Of a stretch of DNA of 64,000 nt, positions 1-12,261 are shown in pieces (position 1 is the stretch's first letter; every line of letters starts with the position of its first letter). A model generated the notes under the pieces. The model saw only the letters and a list, made by a program, of their open reading frames with translations, did not search any database and had not been told where the DNA came from. The DNA lies in NCBI RefSeq assembly GCF_950023065.1, contig NC_088679.1, forward strand, positions 48,918,001 to 48,982,000, given 5' to 3'. Made by a program: the position numbers and the translations under genes. Origin of the DNA: Planococcus citri. Taxonomy: Eukaryota > Arthropoda > Insecta > Hemiptera > Pseudococcidae.

Positions 1-300
1 AAAGTGGCAACACTGATTTTTATGATATCACCAAAAAGCCTTTCAAAACCCCTAACTATCGGGAAAAGTTCCATTTTGATAGGTATCGCGGTTATCGAGT
101 AATCCACTGCTGAAATGGATGGTATTTTAGGATCACTGAAAACTTTGACACCCCCTGGCTGCCGTTAAAAATGGGCTAGAGGGCTGCGATTTGCGCCATT
201 GGTCATCCCTTTGGAAGGTCTTTCCACAGGAAAAATTTCAAAAAAATCGGCGAACCCACCTACCACTTCTTGGTCCGATTGACGTGGAATGACCCTGAGA
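1..300. repeat. Probable interspersed-repeat fragment cut by the window edge
   Basis: The first 300 bases are clearly richer in G and C than the DNA that follows and have the look of a transposon-derived segment. The opening bases contain TGGCAACACTG at positions 5-15, whose reverse complement CAGTGTTGCCA resembles a hAT terminal repeat. A partner end would lie outside the window, so this cannot be tested here. I see no coding potential. It could equally be single-copy sequence with an unusual composition. Confidence 0.25.
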
Positions 301-3300
301 TGATTTGTGAAAGAACGTTTTTTGATTCGTTTAAAAAAGTGACAAGTAAGTATCAGAAATCATTGTCAGAAATTTTAATTTTGCAAATTTTGGAACTTGC
401 CCTTTCCATTTCTAAATTGGACACATTTAAAAAAAAAAATGAGTATAGAGTGCATGTTACCCCTTCGAGTATACTGCATAGGCAAAGTGTCATTCGGATC
501 TGCAACGAACGCCATACGCTGTTATAGGTACCTACTTATTTTTGCTACCTCGTGAAGGAAAACTTTTGTGTCTTCGCATCGAATATTATCATGGTTAAAT
601 GAGACACTTTTTGAGAAAAAGGATAAAATGGTACCCTATATAAAATCATACGAATCGAATTTGATTTTCTTTTACATGGATAATTTTCAACCCGGAATTT
701 CGACAAAAACTCTCAACGAATACTTATAATAGCAAACAGAAGACAAGAGAAAAACGTATAGGTATTAGGTAAATATAGGAAGGAACCTGGCATTAGTTTA
801 TACAACCCAACGACGACATTCAAATTACTCGAATTCAAACGCTGCATAAAAATCAAGACTCAACGAACTGTTCAGTGACTCATGATAGCATAAGTAAATT
901 TTCATTCAACTGTATCTCCTTAAATTCGAAATATATTTATCATATCGTACCTACTCCTACGTATAGCTATAAGATGAAAATTAGGAAAATAGAAAAGTGT
1001 TCAAAAAAAAGGTAGTCATATGTCGAACCCTGAAATGGTAAACAATAAACCGCTGTATTTAGATGACTTCACTCACACCTTTTCTTTAACAAAAGAAAAG
1101 ATAAAATCAACAAAGAAATGAAGCGTGGTAAAGCATAAAATCGTTTTTAGTTAGTTAGCATTAAAGATGTTATCGACAACGACTTTTAAAAAGGGTTTCC
1201 GTTTTTCCTTAAATAAGAAAATTTACACGATTCGCCGCCACCGCCGGCAGACGCCTTTTTATACATTCAGTTTAAAGATTTCGTTGATTAAAGCTTGCCC
1301 CTATTTTATCCGTTACGTAGAAAACCATGACCTACCGTATATTACTTTACATCTAGCCCTTTTTTGTTCGAATTTAATTACTTTTCCTTACATACCGAAA
1401 ACCTCCCTTTTAAATCGATGTATTTTTCTTCGCTGTAGTCTGTGTTTTGACTGAAGCAATAAAAATACTCGCATCGTGTACTACTTAAAAAGTTCGAGCT
1501 TCTTTTATTTCTTCGCTCGAGTAAACGTGTTTTCAATTTGTATGCGAAATTCATTTCACGCTGATGTAAGAATTTAGGCTATTCCACGTTTATTTCGACC
1601 TACCAAAGTATAATTTCGAAACTATGATTTTCGTTTACTTACTTACTTAATTTGTTGCAAGCTGAAGTAGGTCTGTATGTGAAGAGGTGGGGGTAATAAT
1701 CTCAATTCTCGAGGTGATAACCCCCAACCAACAACAAATTTGTATGAGAAGTTTTTTAAGTTGAAATACTTTTTTTCTGAATTGGTACATATTGCATTTT
1801 TTTTTGCATTAAAGGTGCGTTATTCTCACTAGAACAATGAAAACCACGTCATGATGACCATAAGATTATTGTAGAGTTGACTAAAATTATTTTTAGTGAC
1901 ATCCATTGAGGGCAATTTTTTCAGAAAGATCTCGTTTTTCTTCTAGTGCTCAGTTTTGAAAAATGAGAAAAAATTTCAGAAATTTTCATCTTTACATCCT
2001 TCTTATTTTTACTTTTGAAAATGACTAGGTACTTAATTGAAGAATGCTAAAATTTTTACTAACATCCAAAGTAGAAAAATGGTAATTTGAGCTCCTCAAT
2101 TTCCTTAAGTAGGTATCTATCTACTTAATTGATTGAATAGAAATATTCAATTCGATGAAGTTTTCAGAATTTTGAATTTTTACATTACGCATACCTATTT
2201 AAAACGTCCTCTTTTCAACTGAATTGCAAGCTTATACGAAAATATTTTGGCTCAATTTGAGGAGAGTACTTCAGCAATACTTTTGAGTTTCCATTTCCAA
2301 TTTACTAAACAATAAAAATGAATTAGTTTTTTTTTTTTTTTTGCTAAAGTTCGGAAATTCCTATTCTTTTTCATTCTAAATTGAAACAATATAAATGATG
2401 CCAAATATCCTTTAGTTGTCACAGTTGAAAACATGAAAAGTAAGTGTGGGATTTGTAACCACTTCTCCAAAAAATAGTACCAGCATACGGATTCTGGACC
2501 ACCAACAAATAACTGAAATTGAAGGGTTCTGAAATAATTAATTGGACACCTAAAAAAATATGTACTTGCAATTTTCCTACTTCGAGTCAAAATTTGGTCT
2601 ATAAAGATGATTGTAATGCCAATGTACGAGTAGGTATACCTAACTATATAAAAATCAAGCTTTTATTCGAGCTTAATATTCAATTAATTAATTTTATCCT
2701 CAATATATGCAGTTTTTGGACTACTTTGGAGAATTCAAAACCTCGTGGAACATCAGTTTTTTAAATAGACAGTTGGAATTTTTTTCAGCTACCCAAACGA
2801 TCTTAATGCTGGGCCAAAAAAATTGATGACATGAGTGATTGGGAGGTTCCCTTGTGAGGAGAGTTACAACATGAGAATTTGAAGCTTTTAGAAATTTTTC
2901 AAATACATAGGTATGTATTACAGTATGTATTTTCAGCTTTTAGAGATTCTTGATTCCACTAAAGTTAACAACTTTGGGTTTAGGAGCAATACATTTTTAT
3001 AAAGATTTGTTTCATGGTTTTTACCTGTATGCAATAATCTCAAAAGAGGCATTTGTTTCATAATGTCGCAAAAAAAAAATACTTTAGGTAGGTACTTATT
3101 GTTGTGAGTAGGTAGTAAGTAACCTATACCAGTGTTATACTTACCTACGGAAAGGAATGAAAATTCAAGACCACAATAGGAATGAGAAATCGAAAGTTGA
3201 TATTAATAAAAAGAATACGTATTTCGTGAAGTATATACCATGAAAACTTAATACTCGCGTATGATATTAAACTTTACAAAATTACGCCATGAATATGTCG

Positions 3301-6300
3301 TATAAAATCTTCAATATTCTTGTGTGCAATGGCATACGTGCCCTGGTATTTCAATTTAATTTCACAAACTCAAATAAGTATTGTATATGAAGGAACGTGA
3401 TTGAAGGAAAAAATATCAATTTTAATTTTCGTATTCACATATTTCAGTTTACTGGCAGAGTATGCGATCTATATATTTTTACATATTTTTTGCGCAGTGC
3501 ACAACTATAAGGGAAAAATGTGTACAAAAATGAGTTGAAGTTTTGACGAAACGTATAGTATGCAAAAATACTCGTAGGTATGTAATTTGCATTCGCAAGA
3601 ACTCAACTAGAACGCGAAACGTTTTCCAACTAAATGGTAAACTTACTCTGAGAAATATGGAAAAATGCAAGATTGCGAATGCTGACAAAACATTTTTTTC
3701 CAGTTTCATTTCCATTCGAATGAATTTGATTTTTTTTCCAGAATGACGGAGTTGTATCAGAAATCTCAATATTTCTTGAAATGGTACCCTTATGTATACC
3801 TACAATATTTTGGAGAAAAGTTTACACCTTGGTTCTAAATTTGAGGAAATACGTCCCTTCAATTTGAATTTTTTAGCCTTTATTATTTAACTCACTATGG
3901 TTTTAAAAATTGTTTTTTTGATATGTGGATGATTGTGTTTTCATTTCTTTACAAAATTGGGCATACCTATTTGACTTCACCTACTCAGATACAGGCCGAA
4001 ATAAAGCTATAGGTACATATACCTACTTACTGAGAATTAGTTTTAAATAATAGGTGCATACCAATAGGTACCCGAAGAATAACAAAAACACTTTATTCGT
4101 ATTATCAATCTTATCTGAATAAAATTTCATTAAAGCTGTAAATCACGTAGAATGAAATTTGTTCGCGATATTGCAGCAGAAATGATGAATAATCTGTGAC
4201 TATGCACAGCGTGCACTCGTATTGGAAATAATTTATTGTTAACGAGATAAGAGTAGATTTTGTTTCTAGTCGAAACCAATAAATAAAGATTTGAAAATAT
4301 TTTACTAGAACTTAAATGTAAGTCTGTCCGTCTTTGGCAAATTTAAATTCGATTTTCCTACACCACTGAGCCAATAATACATCACCTTCACATGTCAAGG
4401 GAAAAAGGATCAGTTTTCCTGGTAATACGGTGGCGATGAAAAATATTCGCTCAAAAATTTGAGCGTTCATAGATATCTCATATTCGGTAATATATTCCGA
4501 TCACCTTTCTCGCTAAAATCATTTTTCGTTTATTCGTCAAATACCTACGTAGAATTCACTGTTAGACTCGATATTTTCTCTTTTATGTGTCGATGTCGTA
4601 CCTATTTTAATATAATATATACTTTTTCTTCTTTTATCAGATGGAATACGCGTTTTGAAGTGGAAAAAAATCAAAAAACGCGGTTGTTGGATTCTCAAGA
4701 TTTTCGATCGCGTGGAGTCGCATGCATTTCTCAGGTACCTATTTCTATTATTTTAATTCATATGGTTAAAAAAAAAAAAAAATACTCTTTCAAAGATCGT
4801 TTATAAGGATAAAACACTAAAACGTGAGCGTAAATTTTAAATTACAGTCATCGCGTTAAAGGGTTGCCTAATTTTTAAATACCTACCCACGTACTCTTTT
4901 TGAGTTTATTCTACATGCAACTGCTTTCAAATACATACTCTGTGGATATATGTGTGGGGAGAAATGAAGGGTTTGTAAATAGGCTGGTGTATTGAAATAA
5001 TTTACCTGGCTATTATCGTTGTTTTTTTTTCTTTGTAGTTGTTTGAAAATTGATTTTAATTGAAGTGAAACAATGAGAAATTTAATTCATCAGTTTCTAA
5101 TCGTGTTCAGGTAATCTGTAATTGAAAAAAAATGAAACGGTTGAATTTAATAACGCTTGATTCCTTTGGAAAAATTTTTATTTTATATTCTGGAATATTT
5201 TTTCAATAGCCTGACTACCTGCGATTTTGATAATTACCTATGATAAAGTAATAAAAACGTATAGTTATTGCTTTATGTGATAGCATAATAGTTTATTATT
5301 TTGTGGTCAAAAAACTGGGGGGGGGGCACATTAAGCAATTACATAATATTGTAGGTAGCTCTATTTTCACAATTCCATCCAGTCTTTTCAATATGTGTGT
5401 AGGTATTCAGGAAGAAAATCCCCTCTACCAAAGTTGAAGTTTCCAGTTCGAATAGATTAAAAATATTCATCCAAGAGAGGTCGAAAAAAAATATCATGAG
5501 GAAGTGTGCATTAAAAAAAAAAAGTCTTACAGTCAAAATAATAAATTTTAGATTTTAAAATGATTAAATACCCACCCCATACTTAAGACTTCAATTTTCG
5601 TAAAGTTTAGAGAAATGGGACCTCTACAAAAAAAAAAAAAAAAAATGGCAACTAAAAATCATAGGTACCTATACCTACCTATCGTTATAATCGAACTTTT
5701 GCTACAATTTGTATCTTCCTTCTCGGATTTTAGCTCTTTTATTCTTTGACTGTATCGACATAGAAAAACAGTATTGGAAAAAAATGGGGAAAAGTATAAC
5801 GAAGCAAATTAAGCGCAATAAGTATACGTTATAAGTCGACATATGCACATAATAAGGGAATTCCCATCCCTTTTCTATTGCTATATAGGTAGTCGTATAT
5901 GACCAAAAGAACGGCCATTTTATGAGGGTGGTGAAATAGTTGGAAATCCACCCATTTCTTTTTTCGATCAATATTTCATTGTGACACGTTACCACCAATC
6001 TATCTATTTGGATGTAGTCACGTGAGCCAGGGTCGGAAATTGTCCGCTTGGTTGACCGTGTGACGGATCACTATAATTGACCAAATGCAGAGAATAATGG
6101 ACTATGTTGATAATTCATACTACGCTACCAAGTACAAGAGTATATTTGTCTTGGCAAATGCACGTTTTCCAAATTAATCAATCACATTTCCATGTTTAAA
6201 TAGCTTTAGTATTTGACAGCATGAAACGGTATATCGTTTTCTGATGTCTATTAGTCTAATGTATTGAGGTTCGCGGATTTAATTTAATCTACACTTTAGG

Positions 6301-8198
6301 TAGATACCTAGATACACACCTATATTATGTATCTTGTTCAGATAATTTAGAAGAAACCTACAGTGGAACATGAAAGAATTTCAATTATGTTTCGAGAATC
6401 AAGTTTTTATATATTTATAGATTCTCCAAATTGTCTTCAAGAAATTTGTGCCAAAGCATCTCAACTTTATGAAGAGAGACATCTTGTTCCATATAGAAAC
6501 CCAAGTATAGGTTGCTTTTGGTGGTTTCCAAATGAAAATTGTACGTAAATTTTTCAAAAGCATTAACCTGTTTGAGAAAAACTTTTGACTTGAAAAAAAA
6601 ATCAAAAACGAAAGTTATTTCAACATTAGAGGAAGAGGAGAAGACAATCTAGCCCGATTTTTCACTGCTTCTGTCCTATAAAATAATAAAAAGGACAGCT
6701 AAAAAAATTATAATAATGAAAAATGAGCACACCCATCTTGCAATGGCTCTGGCATCATCTTCGAAATTTTTTTTATAGATTTTTCAGATTTGCAATATTT
6801 GACGGTTTTTCCTCTTTTATTGGCGGCAATTATTAAATAAGTTACCCAAAGGTGCGCTATCGTATAATAAGGTGAGAGTATTTGTATAATATATCAGGTG
6901 GTTTTAATATCCCACAGCGATACGATAAGTTTTTAATATCTCTTTATGAGTTTTCTTCTGCTTACGTTTAGTTATGTCGAAGAAAATGTAATTTTCCTAT
7001 TGTACAAAATGTCATATAAAACCGGAAAAACGACCTCTTTAGTTTATGAATCTGTAGTACGTAGGAGCAAAAAAAAAAAAAAAAAGACATTCACGTTACG
7101 TCGACACATGAAACATCTGTGTGTTACCATCCCTATGGTAGAATAGTAGCTTGGTAATGTGAAAAAAGAAAAGGGGAAAACCTTTTGTGTTCAGTGAAGA
7201 AAGTTTGGTATCTTCCACCCGGTGTGTGGATTCAACATAAAAGGTATAGTTAACGTTGTGTAGCTTTGTACTTCGTTTATTGAAGTTTTTCTTCACAAGA
7301 AACATGTAAATCCAACGATGCAGAACGAAACGTGAATCAAGCTTTTATGAGTATGCCAGTGTAGCTTTCGTTCATAAAAGATGAAAGAAATTCGCTTGTT
7401 ACGGTACTTTATACGTTCACACAGAAATCTATCCGCAAAATATTACGGTTTTTTTTTCATCATTTCGGTGGTTCGTGAAATCCATCGAAGTCTTAGATGT
7501 GAAACAACTAAATAACATATAAACTTTGGTGACGCATTCGAGTGTGCTTTCAACTGGTTATAAAGTAGGTATGATATTTTCCTTTTTAAACAGTACCGTA
7601 CCTAAAGCTACCAACGTACATTTGAAATTTTTACCATTCATATTTCAACATGTTTGCAACTTTGGTATCTGTATGAAGTCCGTATACCTACTTAGACGTG
7701 ATTGATTTTTTTTTTCAATTGCAAAAGTCTGAGGAAAAAGAATTTTTTGTAGCGTAAAATATGCTGAAGAAAAATGTATTTTTTTTTTTTAGTACAGATT
7801 TATTTCAGAAATTTGATTAAAAAGGGACAGATGGTTTTTATGGTTCTGCAATTTTGTGGTAGATATTTGTGGTACGTACACGCATAGAGGCTAAGCGAAA
7901 TTAAGTCAGACTTGGAGAGTGAATCAATGGAATTATAACTATCAAACTTTCAAAAATGACTTTCTGATATTTTCCCAGATTTTTTTAAAAATTGATTTGG
8001 AATTCTAAACATCGAGTTAACTTAACTCTAACAAAAACATATTCATGATCTAAAACTTTCCTTGGATAGGAGACTTTATATACCCATTTTTTCATCATTG
8101 ACATTCAGTGCATCTTGTAGCATCATGTAGATAGTTAGGTATAGGTAAGTTACCTAATTTATGAACTCGGGTAATTTTATATGGAAAATTTCAATGAC

Positions 8199-8215
8199 GA
8201 TGATGATGATGATGA
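8199..8215. repeat. Short (GAT)n microsatellite
   Basis: About five and a half uninterrupted GAT units are visible. This is a simple-sequence repeat in noncoding DNA. Confidence 0.8.
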
Positions 8216-8775
8216 GAGAAAATGTTGAATAAGAGAAAAAAAATGGGAGGAAAAAAATGAACAAAAACCACAGGTAGAATTTTTTGTATACGCATTTGAA
8301 AGAAAATATTCGTCGGTGCATGAGAGCTTTCACGACGATTTAAATATTAATTTCTGCAAATAAGGTGAGAAAAAAATTGTAAACGTCAAATATAAATTGA
8401 TTAGAAAAGCGCGCGAATGGATGTAGGCGCTGATACGACACTAAATAATTCCAACTAGGCTGATATGACAATCTCGCATCTACGTCTCCGGATAATACAT
8501 CTCTAAACTTACATTATGGCGCATAAGAGGAGGACAATATTATATTCCACACACTCCAAATATCACCACAGCGAAAAAAGTAATAATCAAAAAATACGCA
8601 GCATTCGGAAGCATTCTATCTCGTCCTTTTTTTGTATCCCTTTCGCCTATCTAAAGGAGAACCCATTTCTTCTTTATCATCGTCGTAAGCCCCTCCAGCC
8701 AGGAAAAACCTTAGACGTCACACTATTGGTATCTATGGCAACAGCACAAAGCACAAAATACACACAAACATATTT

Positions 8776-8826
8776 TACTACTACTACTACCACCGGCGCT
8801 TTACTATACTACTACTTCTACTATCG
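8776..8826. repeat. Imperfect (TAC)n microsatellite
   Basis: Five perfect TAC units are followed, after a short GC-rich interruption, by further TAC and TTC units up to about 8826. The block is pyrimidine/A-rich and noncoding in appearance. Confidence 0.7.
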
Positions 8827-10535
8827 TTAATGGTACACTACTTTCTACAACTACCTCTCTTCGTCTTGATACTATTCTTTACATATATCAGAAAAGTAGT
8901 TTTTATGCATATGTGTGTATAGATAGGCCTACAGGGATTGGGATATGTTGCCGCTTTTCAGATGTATTATGGATATATATACACCCGAGATAAAAATTGG
9001 GTTTTCTTTCCTATACTACGCGGTGTCTCTATTTTTTATTTATTGTATTTCTTCCTTTACCGAAGCTTTCGAGCTTTTCGAAAACTTTTTTCCCATTTTA
9101 TAGTAGTAAAGTTCGATACCGGTGCCGTATTTAAAACTTTCTTTTATTGAAGTTATAAGTTTAAAAAATATTCCTTCTCGCGTTACGATGTAGTGAAACA
9201 AATTTTTCAAAAACTTCGTCGCTTCCGAATTTATTCTAATCTTAGACGAGTAAATTCATGATAAAAGTACCTACCTTGTATGCTAAAGTAGATATCATAC
9301 AGTGAAAGTGCACAGAAAATCATTCGAATCTGTTTTGTTATGCTGAATTTTCATGTACCTATTTTGAATACCCAGCTGACTAGCTTAAGTTCTAACTTGT
9401 TATGCATAATGTAGAACAGTACCTTGTCTTTGGTGTCTGGCATTAATTAAAAATATCTTGAGGCTGGTCAAGCTCTGTTGTCTACGTTTGTTGCGGTTCT
9501 TCTCTTTTATAGTCTCATAAATTTTTCCTTATTTCAGTCAAATTGACGAAATCTTCAAAGTGAAAATTTGGCACGTTTGCGAGAAAACCCGACTAAGATG
9601 CATGATGCTGTCGGTGGTGCACTCAGTTTTCTCATTGAACTGCCCAACAGCAACAATATATGTACTTCTCCACAATTTTTCTTAATTGTTCTTATAGTGA
9701 TGGGAAATAATTTTATGCCTTTCTGTTCTGCACATCTCTCATTTTGTCATATAAAATTAGAGATTCTGAGAACATCAGTGGCTATGTATTTCCCCATTTT
9801 TAGTCTTGATTAAGGATTTTCCACATTTTCAATTGAAGAATTCATCATACCTAATTTCTGTAGTGAAACTCATCGTTCAGTTTCCAGAAGTCCATGATGG
9901 CTAAAAAAAATTGAGCGTTTCATTTCCAAAATAGCCCCATCATGATCAAAAAATTTATTTTTGTCAAACAAAATAATTAAAAATTGATAACAAAAAGAGG
10001 GGTTCATGGAGTTGGATTCTACATACAAAGTTTTTTCATTTTGTCAGCCATTTTTTTACTTTCTACATATTTAGCTCAGTAAAACAGTATTTTGACATTT
10101 TTTTGGAAAAAATAAATACTTACATGCTTTATGAGCATGAGTATTTAGAAGTTTTTGGTGCACAAAAATCCGCAGTCCAAAGTTATTTTGAGTAGGTATT
10201 TACTTAATTTATAAGAATCAGAAGGTAACAATAAAATATTGGGAGGGGGCGGATCGGAAGAAGAAATAATTCTTCTAAAAATTGAAAATATTACAAAGAG
10301 GCTTCAGATTTCTCGGGGAGGGAGGAGGGGGAGGTACATGACTGAACATTGATCATTTATAAGATGTGAGTCGATATTAGAATATTAATATCAAGAAAAA
10401 CTGAAAATTTCATCAATACGTAGGTGTGCGTGAATGACAGTTTTTTCCACTTTTAAATATGAGTAGATATCTACCTACCACTATTATGGTGAAAAATTTT
10501 CCATTTCACGCGTGCCTCGGTACCTATACCTATAC

Positions 10536-10940
10536 CTACCTACCAAAAGTCTGCGAGTCTAATAAATAAATTCGACATTCGAGAAAAAAATTCAACGCTG
10601 TAATAAGGTTCGCGTTGTATTCCATCAAAATTTGCAAAAATTCGTATATATTCTTGAAACATTCTTCTTTTGCTTTAAGGTAACGGTATATGAATAATTT
10701 TTGAATGTCATAGATGTTGTGTTCAACTGCTATGTTTTTAACGCGTTCGAGGAAAATAAATGCCAACGACAATAAGACTTTGAAAGTGAGAATACGCGGC
10801 GTAATAACATAACTCAAAGATAACAGGCAAACCCTCTCCGAATTCCTTAGGGATTGCTTGCCTTTCGTAACACTTTCATTTTGAAAATTCACGCCATTCA
10901 AAACTATCACGTGCGCATATAGGTAAAAGACAACGAACAT
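10536..10940 (-). CDS. Candidate chemoreceptor-like (gustatory receptor type) exon or fragment
   Basis: This 134-codon minus-strand open frame is the second longest in the window. What is seen: a hydrophobic N-terminal segment (about residues 2-18), a second hydrophobic stretch (about 43-66) ending in FIFLERVKNI, a charged linker of about 45 residues, then YEFLQILMEYNANLITALNF leading into another hydrophobic stretch. In insect gustatory receptors a membrane helix followed by a charged linker and a segment of the form (aromatic)-x-x-L...N-x-x-(Y/F)-x-x-x-L-L is typical before the fifth helix, so the order fits. The usual C-terminal TYxxxxxQF signature is absent. The frame ends TTTG followed by GTAGGT, a possible splice donor at the coding end, so it may be an internal exon. 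An in-frame stop lies two codons before the first Met. It could be a chance frame or a pseudogene piece. Confidence 0.22.
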   Translation of the reverse strand: MFVVFYLYAHVIVLNGVNFQNESVTKGKQSLRNSERVCLLSLSYVITPRILTFKVLLSLAFIFLERVKNIAVEHNIYDIQKLFIYRYLKAKEECFKNIYEFLQILMEYNANLITALNFFLECRIYLLDSQTFGR

Positions 10941-12088
10941 TCTTCAGTAATAATTCTCTTTCATGTCTTTATGTTTGAAAAACATTTGCATGCGTCTGAT
11001 AACGCGAATGCGGGTTTTTGGAATACAAATGAGAAATAATTTTTTTATTCTAATTCTACACGAAAGTATTGCCACATAGATAGGTGAAGGGTATATACCT
11101 ACACCTAGGTAACAAATGTTGGCAATGATGAAGACAAGACAACCAAGTCGATGTTTGTGTTTTCAATTAAGTATATGAGGTGGTATTTAAGAATATTAAC
11201 CCTTTTACACACGATATAGATAATTGAGCAATCTTTTTCAAAAATGAGTTTTGTTTTGTATTTCAAGGAAGATATGTCATTTAATTGGTGCGTGTTAGGG
11301 TCATATTAGAGAAGCTTTATTCACTCATTATCACTGAGTACGATAATTTGATTCCAATTTCCAAATAACTACCTACCTGTTGTTCATAAAAATGCTATAC
11401 TCTCCCCATGGCCATACCCTCTCTAAAAAAATTAATCGCATAAGTGTGCATGTAGCTGCCCATGAAAATTGAACATTGAAAATAGCAAGTAAGTATGTAC
11501 CTACATATAGGGCTACGAATAAAAAAGCATCATTTTTCTTTTCCATAGTTGTTTGAATTTTTCTTTTAAAAAAAACGCACTACTAGTGGATTATGCATCA
11601 GGCTTATAGAAATAACTTTTTTCCTTGCCATTTTTTTTTTCTCTAAAGACGAGGAAATTTTCTCTGTAGAAATCGAATTTTCGAAAGCGTACAGTACAGA
11701 GGCGCCCGACGAAACAGTTCATTATTCATCCAAGATAGGATAACCGAAATAGAAAATATGATAAGTATATGTCACGAAATTCAAGAAGCGGAAAATAATA
11801 GACGGAGAAATTGTACTCAGGTGCGCGGGGATCTATATACGATGATTATGCACGGGGAATAGATCTGAAGGGAGTTTTTCCACAGGGTGTTACTGCGCTG
11901 CTTCGCTGTGTACTTGAAATGTTTTCTGCTGACTGCTGGAGAAAAACCACGTTGCGTTGACTTTCTTCGGATCATAATTCTTGGTGAAGATTATTTCTAA
12001 AACAATAATGAAGTACCTAACAATTTTTTTCGGACACATTTGAAACCAAACAGAGTTTTGTAAAAAGCTTAAAAAAAAAGAAACTCAC
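10941..12088. other. Noncoding stretch, possible intron of a minus-strand gene
   Basis: No open frame or RNA gene is supported. The segment 11690-11960 is somewhat richer in GC and CpG (GGCGCCCGACG near 11702, GTGCGCGGGG near 11822) than its surroundings and could be regulatory. If the exon candidates on either side belonged to one minus-strand gene this would be intronic, but nothing ties them together. Confidence 0.3.
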
Positions 12089-12261
12089 CTCCGAAAAAAA
12101 AGAAAGAAGAAAGCCCTTCGAAACTCAACTTACGAAACACCTTGTACTCCCTATCTCGATGAAAAAAATCGACCATGGTGTTTTGCACACATCCGAAAAC
12201 TCTTGTATCGTGAACCGATGATGCCGTCTTTGCAAGTGGGAATAAACGATATACGTGAAAT
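12089..12261 (-). CDS. Candidate minus-strand exon with a start codon in good context
   Basis: Reading the minus strand, a strong acceptor (pyrimidine tract TTTCTCCCTTGCAG, ending at 12262) is followed by 173 nt and a strong donor GGAG|GTGAGT. One frame is open across the whole segment. Within it an ATG at 12176-12174 sits in the context ACACCATGG, a near-ideal initiation context, and starts MVDFFHRDREYKVFRKLS. A second possible donor, GTAAGT, lies at 12133-12128 and would shorten the exon to 128 nt. A plausible reading is a 5'-UTR/start exon or an internal coding exon. I do not recognise the peptide. The support is splice-signal quality plus the open frame only. Confidence 0.28.

Larger units (their letters stand above)
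301..10535. other. Long stretch without a recognisable gene
   Basis: I see no supported gene in this stretch. It is AT-rich, with many homopolymer A and T runs (for example near 2328, 4766, 5628, 7070 and 7780), a G10 run at 5317-5326, and many TAGGTA/TACCTA words. Short open frames of 60 to 115 codons occur on both strands, but they overlap each other, are rich in F, I, K, N and Y as expected of AT-rich noncoding DNA, and match no family I recognise. Regulatory DNA or introns could be hidden here. Confidence 0.6.
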
